Source: a virus. Taken from it: 29,584 nucleotides of DNA. Below are positions 15,162 through 22,763 of the stretch, in pieces. The first letter of the stretch is position 1. Every line of letters begins with the position of its first letter. Under the pieces are notes generated by a model. It was not told the DNA's origin. It saw only the letters and a program-made list of their open reading frames with translations, and made no database searches. The stretch lies in IMG/VR virus record IMGVR_UViG_3300034684_000110, positions 1 through 29,584 of that record. The stretch is one strand, 5' to 3'. A program made the translations under genes and the position numbers.

Positions 15162-15817
15162 TTCTTATCCTCCTTAACTATGAATGGATTGTATCCTTTT
15201 GATTTAAGCTCTTGCATGAGCTTGTCGGCGTTGGCTTTTACAGCAAACGCCCCGACCTGTACTTTGTACAGCACGTCGGCCGCCGGCGCAGCCGCAAGCG
15301 GCTTATATGCCACGCTGAAATAATCGCATATGCCGTGGAGAATCGCCTCGGCTATTGCGTTTTCGTTTTCCACTATCCATTTAGCGTCGTCAGCGTCGTC
15401 GTGAAACGAAACCTCGATTATGACGGCCGGTGCCGTCGTGTATTTGGTTTCGTATAACCCTGGATTTTCCCTCACGCCTCTGTCCGGCGCCGGCGTTATA
15501 GGTGCCAGGTATTTATATATGCACGTCGCCAGTTTTTCGGCGTTAAATCCTTTCTTGTATACCCATACCTCTGCGCCGCGCCCGCCGCCTGCGTTCGAAT
15601 GTATCGCCACGTGGGCGTCCGGTTTCCACGCGTTGCTGTCGGCTACCGCTTTTTGCAGCGTCCATGACGGATTATTGCGCCGCACGTCGAAGCCATGCGC
15701 CTTCAGGCGCGGTACCAAAATATCCGCTATTTCGTTCATCCGCCGTTCTTCTGTGCCGTAGTTGCCGGCTCCGGTGTTGCGCTCCTGTGTGGAAGGTGAA
15801 ACATATACCTTCGGCAT
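15158..15817 (-). CDS. endolysin: N-acetylmuramoyl-L-alanine amidase with C-terminal SPOR-like domain
   Basis: A 219-residue protein. Residues 2-168 match the Amidase_3 fold of zinc amidases, which cut the bond between muramic acid and the stem peptide. It belongs to the subclass opening VYVSPSTQE rather than the GHGG form. Likely metal or catalytic residues are E24 (TEER), H73 (AIHSNAGGG) and E135 (IIEVSFHD). The canonical first His ligand is not evident. Residues ~182-217 (YKVQVGAFAVKANADKLMQ..L.SKGY.PFIV) form a SPOR-like domain that binds glycan strands. No signal peptide is present, so release would depend on the holin. It lies inside the head module, between decoration protein and capsid genes, far from the holin. 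Confidence 0.92.
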   Translation of the reverse strand: MPKVYVSPSTQERNTGAGNYGTEERRMNEIADILVPRLKAHGFDVRRNNPSWTLQKAVADSNAWKPDAHVAIHSNAGGGRGAEVWVYKKGFNAEKLATCIYKYLAPITPAPDRGVRENPGLYETKYTTAPAVIIEVSFHDDADDAKWIVENENAIAEAILHGICDYFSVAYKPLAAAPAADVLYKVQVGAFAVKANADKLMQELKSKGYNPFIVKEDKK

Positions 15818-15818
15818 C

Positions 15819-16226
15819 TTATACCACCTCGACCCACACGCCGTCGCTGTCCACGGCTATGACCCTGCCAGCCTTGGACCTGGTGTTGGTACCATTAGTT
15901 TTTGCTACCGTCTCATCATCGACTATATAGCAGTCGGTCAGCACTTCAGCCTGGGTTACGGCATCGTCGGACTTATTCTTGTACTTGAATACGCCGCGCC
16001 TTACGCGCACGCTTACCGCTCCTGCTGCGCCGTTCGTATTGTCAACGCTTTCCTCGGCGCGTCCCGCCGCTATCAAACCGGTGGCTGTGGACGCCGGCTC
16101 GGCATATCCGGCGTTTACAGCCACCAACGCGCCGGCATATATCTTTTTGCCGGCTCCGGCCGGCAATACCAAAACTTTAGCGCCTTCCGCCATCATGGGA
16201 GTGTTTCTGTCCTTCGTAAGTGCCAT
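15819..16226 (-). CDS. capsid decoration / structural cement-like protein
   Basis: A 135-residue Gly/Ala/Val-rich protein between the protease-scaffold and the capsid genes. The start MALTKDRNTPM and segments LVLPAGAGKKIYAGALVAVN.GYAEPAS (~18-45), VSVRVRRGVFKYKNK (~70-85), and RVIAVDSDGVWVEV at the end are a beta-sandwich pattern like DUF2190/gp24-type cement proteins in Mu-like and other phages. Such proteins bind the outside of the mature shell. It overlaps the protease stop by one base (TAATG). Assignment by position and pattern. Confidence 0.82.
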   Translation of the reverse strand: MALTKDRNTPMMAEGAKVLVLPAGAGKKIYAGALVAVNAGYAEPASTATGLIAAGRAEESVDNTNGAAGAVSVRVRRGVFKYKNKSDDAVTQAEVLTDCYIVDDETVAKTNGTNTRSKAGRVIAVDSDGVWVEVV

Positions 16227-16735
16227 TATTTATCGCCTCCGTATATCTTTTTGAACTCAGCATCGCTTATGCCCAGCATCTTGTTTATGGATACCTGCAC
16301 ATCGTCCAGGTCAACATACTCCTTTTCGACCTCTTTCCTGCCGGCTATCTGGTCCAGAGGGACCACCACCGGCGCCTTCTCGATAAACAGCTTAAACCCC
16401 TCAGGGTCTTTTGCCGCATAGCCCTCCGCCCATTCTTTCTGAGCCGGCGCAACCTTGCCGGTTTTAAGCGCCATATCCACCAACTCCGCGGTTTCCTTCT
16501 CTTTGAGCTTTTTCTTCAGTTCGTTGAAATCCTGTATCGATACGTAACCCGACGGATTCTTAAGCGATATGACCTTGGCCTTGATCTCGTCGGCCTTTGC
16601 ATCATCTTTCAGATCCAGCGACATCAGAAGGTCCTTGCGTTCTTTGACCATCCTCTCTATGGCTCCCACGATATCATCGTCCTTGGCCTCGTCGGCCAGC
16701 CCCAGCTTGTTTTTGATTTCCTTCACTATCTCCAT
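16226..16735 (-). CDS. Z: nested in-frame scaffold protein (Mu Z-like)
   Basis: An internal ATG in the protease gene (codon 253) is preceded by AGGAGG with 8 nt spacing, a stronger site than most genes here. It would give a 169-residue protein, MEIVKEIKNKLGLADEAKDDD..., identical to the C-terminus of the protease protein. It is helical, rich in Lys/Glu/Asp, with coiled-coil potential around residues 265-345 of the full product, as expected for a scaffold that templates the procapsid and is later degraded. Mu makes its scaffold Z from an internal start in gene I in the same way. Expression is inferred from the ribosome site and the family precedent. Confidence 0.75.
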   Translation of the reverse strand: MEIVKEIKNKLGLADEAKDDDIVGAIERMVKERKDLLMSLDLKDDAKADEIKAKVISLKNPSGYVSIQDFNELKKKLKEKETAELVDMALKTGKVAPAQKEWAEGYAAKDPEGFKLFIEKAPVVVPLDQIAGRKEVEKEYVDLDDVQVSINKMLGISDAEFKKIYGGDK

Positions 16736-17491
16736 GGCTTTATCCTCCTCAAAAGATTGTTTGGCTGCTATAGGTATCATGCCGTCTATGGCCGGCGTGT
16801 TTGTCAGTGCCGCCGAATGTATGGCCACCGCTCTTTTATCGCTGTTGCGCACCATTATCACGGGCGACAGATACCTGTATTCCCTGTTTTTGATGTACTC
16901 CGACGCCTTAGGCGTCCATTCGACCCTTGCCCATAACCCGTCCTCGCCTTTGTTTATCAGCTCCTTTATCCAGCCCGATGCCGGAGCCTCCACATCTTTG
17001 AGCGTCTGGTGCTCATAATCGATCACCGCGTCGTTTTTCTTGTTGCCGAAATATGCCATTATCTCCTGTATCGCCTGCTGATCCACCAAAAAATTGCCTT
17101 TGGCCGAATTGACCCAGCCGTAAGGGAGAATCTGTATCTCAGACGGTGCACCGTCTGATTCAAGTGCTATCACATATGCCTTGTTTGCCTCTGTTCTGTA
17201 TTCGCCTACCTTGTATTTCTTTTTAAAATTCTCCAGCCGCTGCTCTATAATCCTCCTTTCCTCATCAGTATATTGCCGCTGATTCTCAGCCTGCGCCCAG
17301 TACCGGGCGGCCACAGCGGTTTGTTCTGCGTTCGGGCACGGGTACCTGTAGTTGACTGGATCTAAAAAGTCGTCATCGGTTATATCGGGCCACCGGCGTT
17401 TGAATTCGCTCGGCATGGTAACGTTGCCCCCTTCCTTTATGCCGATTCCGTACTTTTTGCTCCTTTCCATCTGCATCTCTTTATCCGTCAT
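16226..17491 (-). CDS. I: Mu I-like prohead protease with scaffold C-terminus and N-terminal DUF6582-like segment
   Basis: A 421-residue protein. Residues ~105-240 match Mu I-type maturation proteases: ILPYGWVNSAKGNFLVD (121-137), DYEHQTL (158-164), APASGWIKEL (169-178), EYRYLSPVI (204-212) and HSAALTNTPAIDGM (225-238), the region expected to carry the active site. Residues ~245-421 are helical scaffold. Residues ~25-95 carry DFLDPVNYRYPCPN and a following helix, resembling the DUF6582-type segment found in other phage head proteins; Mu I lacks this at its N-terminus. Start supported by AAGGAGTGATTAT before ATG. The protease would process scaffold and capsid during prohead maturation. Confidence 0.9.
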   Translation of the reverse strand: MTDKEMQMERSKKYGIGIKEGGNVTMPSEFKRRWPDITDDDFLDPVNYRYPCPNAEQTAVAARYWAQAENQRQYTDEERRIIEQRLENFKKKYKVGEYRTEANKAYVIALESDGAPSEIQILPYGWVNSAKGNFLVDQQAIQEIMAYFGNKKNDAVIDYEHQTLKDVEAPASGWIKELINKGEDGLWARVEWTPKASEYIKNREYRYLSPVIMVRNSDKRAVAIHSAALTNTPAIDGMIPIAAKQSFEEDKAMEIVKEIKNKLGLADEAKDDDIVGAIERMVKERKDLLMSLDLKDDAKADEIKAKVISLKNPSGYVSIQDFNELKKKLKEKETAELVDMALKTGKVAPAQKEWAEGYAAKDPEGFKLFIEKAPVVVPLDQIAGRKEVEKEYVDLDDVQVSINKMLGISDAEFKKIYGGDK

Positions 17492-17606
17492 ATAATCACT
17501 CCTTCACAACCCCGTTTAAAAACGTTTAAAGGCCATTTAAAAACTTTCGAACCCCTATGGGTAATATGTTTATACCTCCGAGGATTTCAAACGCGTTACA
17601 GGGCAT
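17492..17606 (-). repeat. non-coding gap in head operon with AT-rich direct repeats
   Basis: This 115-nt gap is one of the few in the late operon. On the plus strand two related 14-nt units lie 21 nt apart: CGTTTAAAAACGTT at 17513-17526 and CATTTAAAAACTTT at 17534-17547. A 26-codon frame starting at the ATG just after the MuF stop (TAAATG) ends at 17526 but has no ribosome site. No clear promoter or T-tailed terminator was found. Its role is unknown. Confidence 0.4.
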
Positions 17607-18320
17607 TTAAGCGCGTCCGGAAATTCTCTGGTAAGCCTCTATCAAATCCGGCGGGTATTTGGACAGATCCGGTTGATAGGTTGCCTTACCCGGATTGGCT
17701 TCGAACCCCTTGTCGGGCAACAGCGGCCGCTCTTTGAACTTCGGCATATCCGTTTCCACTTCCAGCCCCATCCGCCGCACCTCTTCTTGTGTCAATGCTA
17801 TTACGCTGCACCGGCAGCGGTACCCGTTGGGCGGATACCACTCGTCCCATACAGGGTGGTTCATCGGGTATACCTTGCCATCCATCGCCAGATGTGTCGG
17901 CCTTACCCTCGAATCGTTTATGGCATCATACATCCAGTACCGCCTCACCGAGGCCACATCCGGATCGGTCATCTGTTTATACCTGCCCACCATATACGCC
18001 GTCTGTATATTGGTCCTGAACACGTTATCGGCTCTGTATGGTACCGGTCCTATCCAGCCGTGCTTTGCCAGAACATCTTTTGCGTTTTTTTCAAATTCGG
18101 CCAGCGTGGACCCTTCCTCAATAGCTTTTACGATCTCTTTTTTAATGCCATCGAGCATATCCAGCGAAGCTATGTGCGATACGGTGAAGGCAAGCGCTTT
18201 TGCATCGTCTTCCAGCTTATAGTATTCGTCCGCCCTCATGGGCACCTTTTCTTTGAAATACTCCATAGCCTCTTCGAATGTCATGGGCTCCAGCTTTATG
18301 TCCGCTCTGTAATCAGCCAA
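17607..18320 (-). CDS. MuF/SPP1 gp7-like head morphogenesis protein (Mu gp30)
   Basis: A 237-residue minor head protein. The C-terminal MuF domain (~127-185) shows RRYWMYDAINDSRVRPTHLAMDGKVYP and the conserved PPNGYRCRCSVIALTQEE. The N-terminal part is helical and probably contacts the portal. It starts with TTG, supported by GGGAGGT about 9 nt upstream; no better ATG fits. It overlaps the portal stop by 8 nt. Mu gp30 is about 425 residues, so this is a compact version with nothing fused behind the MuF domain. A copy or two are usually packaged with the portal. Confidence 0.92.
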   Translation of the reverse strand: MADYRADIKLEPMTFEEAMEYFKEKVPMRADEYYKLEDDAKALAFTVSHIASLDMLDGIKKEIVKAIEEGSTLAEFEKNAKDVLAKHGWIGPVPYRADNVFRTNIQTAYMVGRYKQMTDPDVASVRRYWMYDAINDSRVRPTHLAMDGKVYPMNHPVWDEWYPPNGYRCRCSVIALTQEEVRRMGLEVETDMPKFKERPLLPDKGFEANPGKATYQPDLSKYPPDLIEAYQRISGRA

Positions 18321-19806
18321 TTATCGTCAACCTCCCGTACAGATCCGCCACATACAGCGCCCGCGCTATCAAATCCTCCAGCTCAGACGTGTCCATATCG
18401 GCGTATACGCTCGCCAGCTTGTCGCGTACCTCTTCCAGCGACGACGATTCGCGTATCAACCGCATTATTGGCTCGGCCAACCGCTCGAACAGCTCCTGCG
18501 AATTTGCGACAACCGCGCTTGCCAAATTATCTATATTGTTCTGATTGCTGATACCGGCCGTTTCAGTATTCTTATTGGCTATTTGCATCATTCCGGGCGG
18601 CGTTACCACAGCTTCGCTGCCTTCGGGTTTCGGTATGCCGAACTTCTCGTATATATGCTCGGCAGGTATTTTAAGCCCCACGTCTTTGACCAACACGGCG
18701 TAGGTGTCGGCCTCAGCCTTTAAATCCTCCGGCGGCTCATAGTGGAACTTTATCCACGGCAGCCTGCTCGTATCGCCGAAGTTATACTGTATTAAAGGTT
18801 TTATAATATATCGCCTAAGCGTCTCCGATAAAGCCTTGCAGTCGGCTTCCAGAAGATCCTGGCGCACCTGCTGATGAGTGTTCGATGCCGCATAACTCCC
18901 GCTGGTTCCGATCTCGGTTGTAAGGGTTTGCCCAAGTATGGCTTTGCTCATCTCGGCGTTGCAGAAATTAACCAGCGTTTCGTACACATTGGCGCTGCCT
19001 TTGATTGCCTCCACAAATTCTATCTCGGTCGACTTAGATATGATGCCCGCGGCGTCCGAGCCGAGCTGCGCCACAGCCTGTAAAAGCGCATTTTTGTCTT
19101 CCTCGGTCGAAGACGTATCGTATTTGCCCAGCCTCAGAGGCATGCCATATACCTCCGCAAAGGTGACCCAGTCCTTAATCGTGTAATTCTTGAACAGATA
19201 CATCCAGGCTGCCACGCGCAATACGCCGGCTCTGGACGGATAACCCGACCGCGCTTTATACTTGTGCACCGTGAACTTGCCCGGCGGCAATTCTATACCG
19301 TATATTGGCTCCGAATCGGTTATGAGACGCAAATTGTCGTTCTCATCAAATATGAAACGTTTCTGATGCACCCATTCCAGGCTGTCTATATACACGTGCC
19401 CGTCTTTTATGCGGTACATATTCTCGCACACGGCAAAGCCTTTGCCGATTGCGTCCAGGAGGTCAAGCATAGCGTCTTCCAGCCCTTCAAACTCAAAGCA
19501 CTGGCGTATAAAATCAGCCATCTGCACATCGGTCGCACTATCAGAATAGGGCATAACATCCCAGTCCACGCCCAGCACACCGTTCTTGCGTGTCTGCAAC
19601 GTTGAAAACAGATGCGGGTCCTTTTCCTCCATCTCTTCGAACAGTTCCATCTGCCTATATATATCGCCGGCATCGGCTTCTTTGAATATTCTCGCAAGCT
19701 TATCCGGTGTCAGGCCGCTTGACGGATATGACGAATATTTATCTTTTATGCTCGCAACGGCTACTCTGTCGGTAACCGGCCTTTTAACCAGATCATCAGC
19801 CATCAA
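18313..19806 (-). CDS. portal protein (Mu gp29, DUF935)
   Basis: A 497-residue portal of the DUF935 family, near Mu gp29 (512). Signature segments are GLTPDKLARIFKEADAGDIYRQMELFEEMEEKDPHL (in pieces, ~32-68), TRKNGVLGVDWDV (~72-84), the DAIGKGFAVCENMY block (~118-131), WVHQKRFIFDE, the FVE.IKGSANVYETLVNFCNAEMSKAILGQTLTTE region and the C-terminal helices. It forms the ring through which DNA is packaged. It overlaps the terminase gene by ATGA and the MuF gene by 8 nt. Two consecutive ATG codons could serve as start. Confidence 0.95.
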   Translation of the reverse strand: MMADDLVKRPVTDRVAVASIKDKYSSYPSSGLTPDKLARIFKEADAGDIYRQMELFEEMEEKDPHLFSTLQTRKNGVLGVDWDVMPYSDSATDVQMADFIRQCFEFEGLEDAMLDLLDAIGKGFAVCENMYRIKDGHVYIDSLEWVHQKRFIFDENDNLRLITDSEPIYGIELPPGKFTVHKYKARSGYPSRAGVLRVAAWMYLFKNYTIKDWVTFAEVYGMPLRLGKYDTSSTEEDKNALLQAVAQLGSDAAGIISKSTEIEFVEAIKGSANVYETLVNFCNAEMSKAILGQTLTTEIGTSGSYAASNTHQQVRQDLLEADCKALSETLRRYIIKPLIQYNFGDTSRLPWIKFHYEPPEDLKAEADTYAVLVKDVGLKIPAEHIYEKFGIPKPEGSEAVVTPPGMMQIANKNTETAGISNQNNIDNLASAVVANSQELFERLAEPIMRLIRESSSLEEVRDKLASVYADMDTSELEDLIARALYVADLYGRLTIIG

Positions 19807-21104
19807 TAGGCCCCCTTTCCCCGCGCCCAGCGCCTCTTGAGCGCAGTCTTATATTCCGGTTTTTGGTATGGCACATTTGCCGCATGAATAGCCAATGCGC
19901 ATGCCCAAAATCTGTCGGCGTGCCCTATATCCGATCTCTCGGCGTCATATCTTATATTGCCCGCCGCAGTCGTATATTTTTTTATTGAATGCAGATCGTC
20001 CCTTATGATCCTGTCTGCCGGTATGCGTATCAGCTTGTCGTCGAATTTGCGTTTCTGCGTCAGAGCCAGTTCTTCTTTAACCCTGTTTGTAAACTGTATC
20101 TCTTCGACCATATAACCGAACCTTTCCTTTGCCTCTTCGGCAAGCTGTGCGCCTATGCCCGTGGCATCGATGCACGCGCGCCTTATCTTCGGCAGGCTTA
20201 AAACCCAGTAAAGCTCCTGCCTTTGTACCCTGAACGGCGCTTTCTCAAGCGTCTTTACCATGCGCGTCCACAGCACATCCCCTATGAGCTCGTCCAGCCA
20301 CATAACCGTCAAATCTTTTTTTCTGCCTATATCGACGCCGAGATACAAATCGCCCTCGGGTTCGTAATCATCCGGCAATTGTATTAAGGCATCGTCGCTT
20401 TCGGCTGCGGTTATGAGCTCATATGTCAAAAGCGCGTCGGCCTCGTCTATGAACGTGCAGCAGAATTCCTGCAGCCACGTGTCCTCATCCTCGCATCCGG
20501 CATGCAGCTCGTCTATGTCGGCAGGCAGGCCCTGTTCCACAGCTTCGTATATGTCGGTCTTATGCTTGCTCCATCTGCCCGACGTATCGGTCCACAGCTC
20601 GTAAAACTTGCCGCTTTTGCCGTTGGGCGTCGATATAACCCGTATCTTATAGCCGCGCGTCACGGTAGGGTAGAGGGCTGTCCATATCTTGCGGCTGTCA
20701 GCATGGAAGGCGAACTCGTCTAAAACCACATTGCCGGAAAAGCCCCTCGCCGTATCCGGGTTGGCCGGCAGCCCTATAATTTTCGAGCCGTTCGGGAACC
20801 GTATCTCCAGCTGCTTTATGTCCCGATCGTCCATATGGAACCACTCTTCTATCTCCTCGGCTGCTATGCCGAGCGCTTTGGCGTGCATGATGGCTTTTTC
20901 CATCAACTCTTTGGACTGCCTTTCGCCTTTTGACAGAAACACCCACGTCGTCTTATGCTCCGCGCAATCCAGGACGGCCTCCAGCGCCACCACAAAGCTA
21001 AATCCCGTTTGGCGGGCTTTTAAAGCTATTTTAAACCGGCTTTTATCACTAAGCCATGCTTTCTGGTATTCATACAGCGGTATCGCGGCGTCAGACAATG
21101 CCAT
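19803..21104 (-). CDS. terminase large subunit (Mu gp28-like)
   Basis: A 433-residue DNA-packaging motor and nuclease. The ATPase half has a degenerate Walker A (ARQTGFS, 30-36), Walker B VVLDE with catalytic E130, and the coupling motif STPNG (158-162). The C-terminal RNase H-like nuclease has GVDIGRKKDLTV with D258, CIDATGIG with D313 and HADRFWACALA with D397 as the probable metal-binding acidic residues. Mu gp28 is about 550 residues; this is a shorter relative. It overlaps both neighbours (small terminase by 14 nt, portal by 4 nt). Confidence 0.93.
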   Translation of the reverse strand: MALSDAAIPLYEYQKAWLSDKSRFKIALKARQTGFSFVVALEAVLDCAEHKTTWVFLSKGERQSKELMEKAIMHAKALGIAAEEIEEWFHMDDRDIKQLEIRFPNGSKIIGLPANPDTARGFSGNVVLDEFAFHADSRKIWTALYPTVTRGYKIRVISTPNGKSGKFYELWTDTSGRWSKHKTDIYEAVEQGLPADIDELHAGCEDEDTWLQEFCCTFIDEADALLTYELITAAESDDALIQLPDDYEPEGDLYLGVDIGRKKDLTVMWLDELIGDVLWTRMVKTLEKAPFRVQRQELYWVLSLPKIRRACIDATGIGAQLAEEAKERFGYMVEEIQFTNRVKEELALTQKRKFDDKLIRIPADRIIRDDLHSIKKYTTAAGNIRYDAERSDIGHADRFWACALAIHAANVPYQKPEYKTALKRRWARGKGAY

Positions 21105-21612
21105 ACACCTGTTCCTTTATAATCTGGAGAGTTTCAGGGTCCAGCCCTTTCTTTTTACCGACTTCTTCAATCCGGTTTACCGCCTTGTCGATCTTCTGTT
21201 TGTAATCCAGCTTGAGCCTTTCTCTCTGTACACCCGAGCTTTCTAATTTTGCCAGGGCGTTGAATATCTTGTTTATGTCGTCCGTGCTGACCTCATCTAC
21301 TTTCATAAGCGTCTCGGTAATCAGCTGCATCGCAAGCTGATTGGCCGCTTCAGCCATCTCGGTAGCCGGCCTGTCCCCGCTTTCCTCGACTATGGCGCGG
21401 GCCTGATCCTTTATTACTCGCAGCCTTTCCAACCGTGATAGGAAGTCCTTACCGTAACGCGCTACCGACGATTTCCCGATCGAGTGACCCATCTCGTTCA
21501 GCCAGTCCGTAACCTGCTGGTAAGTGTACCCTTCGACCAGTTTCTGATTTACCGCTTCCACCAGCTCGTCGGGCAGCTTTTCGATTTTATGGTGTTTCCT
21601 TCGTTCAGCCAT
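21091..21612 (-). CDS. terminase small subunit (Mu gp27, DUF3486)
   Basis: A 173-residue protein, MAERRKHHKIEKLPDELVEAVN followed by GYTYQQVTDWLNEMGHSIGKSSVARYGKDFLSRLERL, a textbook DUF3486 N-terminus with an HTH that reads phage DNA. The rest is a long helical region (~60-173) with Glu/Lys-rich coiled-coil character, typical of small terminases that form rings. The ATG at 21612 is preferred over a GTG at 21621, which has no ribosome site of its own. It overlaps the large subunit gene by 14 nt, as expected for co-assembling partners. Confidence 0.92.
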   Translation of the reverse strand: MAERRKHHKIEKLPDELVEAVNQKLVEGYTYQQVTDWLNEMGHSIGKSSVARYGKDFLSRLERLRVIKDQARAIVEESGDRPATEMAEAANQLAMQLITETLMKVDEVSTDDINKIFNALAKLESSGVQRERLKLDYKQKIDKAVNRIEEVGKKKGLDPETLQIIKEQVYGIV

Positions 21613-21624
21613 CGCTCCCACCGC

Positions 21625-21924
21625 CTATACGGCTATTCCCGGATCGGGCGGTATGTTGCCCTCCAGCAGGTCTTTGCCTTTGGCCGTCAGCTTGGCCACG
21701 TTCATGGATATGTCCAGCTCGTCGGATTCCAACCGCCGACATTCCACATACCCTTTGTCAGTCAGATAATTCAGGTACCCCTGGAGAATGGCCGGGTTGA
21801 CGTTGTAGCTTATATCGCCCAATGTCAGCGATATTATCCTGTCGCTGATCTCATTTGGGTAATCGACGTCCAATATCTTTAATATACGTCCGCGAATCTC
21901 CCGGGCTTCGGATCTGTTTATCAT
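21625..21924 (-). CDS. winged-helix-like small protein (Mu gp26 position)
   Basis: A 99-residue protein. The pattern REIRGRILKILDVDYPNEISDRIISLTLGD, then NPAILQGYLNYLTDKGYVEC and a beta-like tail (LDISMNVAKLTAKGKDLLEG), fits a winged helix with a recognition helix near residues 45-57 and a wing around 60-80. Homologous genes lie just before the terminase genes in many Mu-like phages, but their role is not established. It overlaps the upstream gene by ATGA. DNA binding is inferred from fold pattern only. Confidence 0.78.
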   Translation of the reverse strand: MINRSEAREIRGRILKILDVDYPNEISDRIISLTLGDISYNVNPAILQGYLNYLTDKGYVECRRLESDELDISMNVAKLTAKGKDLLEGNIPPDPGIAV

Positions 21925-22241
21925 TTTGCACCCCCCACAAGCTTGGCTATTGCCTCTTTAATCTCTGACGTGTCGTTAGCCATCTTATCCAGTTTGGCTT
22001 CCAGCGTTGCTGTTGTGCGGATAAAGTCGTCGCGCAGCACATACTGCCTCGGCAGCGTCGCCTTGAAATCGGCCATATCGTTTTTTATACATTCGATCTT
22101 CTGGTCCTGATCCTTTTGTTGATCTTTCAGATCGGACCGAATATCCTTCAACAGGTATGCTATAATGCCCCCGGCCACCGACATTATTGCGGCAAGGGCA
22201 AAGAATAGTACTTTATATGCTTCAAGCGGCAAATCGTTCAT
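21921..22241 (-). CDS. small membrane protein with coiled-coil tail (Mu gp25 / DUF2730 position)
   Basis: A 106-residue protein. Residues ~9-30 form one membrane helix (VLFFALAAIMSVAGGIIAYLL). The rest is a charged coiled coil (LKDQQKDQDQKIECIKNDMADF), a conserved-looking LPRQYVLRDDF stretch (~64-74), then a second coil with heptads to the end. Such a protein could act as a holin partner, an XhlA-like lysis accessory or a spanin-like factor; it follows the holin by ATGA overlap. An AAGGAG site precedes the ATG by 8 nt. Exact function unknown. Confidence 0.78.
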   Translation of the reverse strand: MNDLPLEAYKVLFFALAAIMSVAGGIIAYLLKDIRSDLKDQQKDQDQKIECIKNDMADFKATLPRQYVLRDDFIRTTATLEAKLDKMANDTSEIKEAIAKLVGGAK

Positions 22242-22663
22242 ATCTGCTGCTCCTTAATGCGCCTGACCATAGCCTCCACGGTATCCTCGATGTATTTTTT
22301 TACATCGGATATCTCGGCACTGGCTGCCGCTTTCATGTCGTCCGACAATTGATCCCATACCTCTTGATATGCTTTCCGACCAATGGCCAGCAGCTCGTTC
22401 CTGTCGGCTTTCCCATCCTTCACGGCCTGACGCAGCTCACCTGCTATCGTCTGCTCAAACCTTTCGACGGTTTTTAAAGCCAGGTCGTTTATACGGTCTA
22501 TTGCCGTATCAGCTAACGCAAGTTGCTGCTCTTCCTTAATCTTCTGTGTATCGGCTTTCAACCTCGCTGATAGCTTATAGATGTAATAGCTCGCATATGA
22601 AGTGGCCAGCGCCAGAAGCGCCGTCAGCACGTCGACGAGAAATGTTTGTATAACCCCCTGCAT
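22238..22663 (-). CDS. holin, phage LL-H family-like
   Basis: A 141-residue protein with one N-terminal membrane helix (~5-28, FLVDVLTALLALATSYASYYIY) and a long charged helical C-terminus, the layout of LL-H-type phage holins. Segments ALADTAIDRINDLALKTVERFEQTIAGELR and VWDQLSDDMKAAASAEISDVKKYIEDTVEA fit that family. It would form the lesion through which the amidase escapes. The ATG at 22663 is preferred over a TTG at 22669 because AAGG lies 6 nt upstream. It is the first gene after the mor terminator, so it probably opens the late transcript. Confidence 0.87.
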   Translation of the reverse strand: MQGVIQTFLVDVLTALLALATSYASYYIYKLSARLKADTQKIKEEQQLALADTAIDRINDLALKTVERFEQTIAGELRQAVKDGKADRNELLAIGRKAYQEVWDQLSDDMKAAASAEISDVKKYIEDTVEAMVRRIKEQQI

Positions 22664-22685
22664 AATCAACCTTCTTCCTAATAAA

Positions 22686-22712
22686 AAAATCCGGTATTCT
22701 ATACCGGATTTT
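22686..22712 (-). terminator. intrinsic terminator after mor
   Basis: A perfect stem with at least 11 pairs (AAAATCCGGTAT against its complement, loop of 3) is centred at 22699. On the minus strand it is followed by a run of seven Ts; the plus strand has a shorter T run, so it could act in both directions. It lies between mor and the holin gene and would end the early transcript. Confidence 0.88.
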
Positions 22713-22742
22713 ACATCAGCAGTACTATTATTTCATCTCAAA

Positions 22743-22761
22743 TAATTGATTTAATCAATTA
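22743..22761 (-). promoter_or_regulatory. 9-bp-arm palindrome after mor, candidate activator-binding site
   Basis: TAATTGATT and AATCAATTA form a perfect 9-bp inverted repeat around a single central base (22752), just downstream of the mor stop. A second copy of TTTAATCA sits 13 nt away. Mu Mor binds an imperfect dyad around -43 of its promoter; if that geometry holds, transcription would start near 22709, next to the terminator. No good -35 is seen, as expected for an activator-dependent promoter. The binding role is inferred. Confidence 0.45.
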
Positions 22762-22763
22762 AT

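Noticed and set aside
17526-17606. 26-codon frame coupled to the MuF stop (TAAATG)
   Set aside because: No ribosome site, no recognisable product, and AT-rich repeats fill its second half.
17673-18551. 292-codon plus-strand open frame
   Set aside because: Antisense to the MuF and portal genes, with a His/Pro/Arg-rich random-looking product and no ribosome site.
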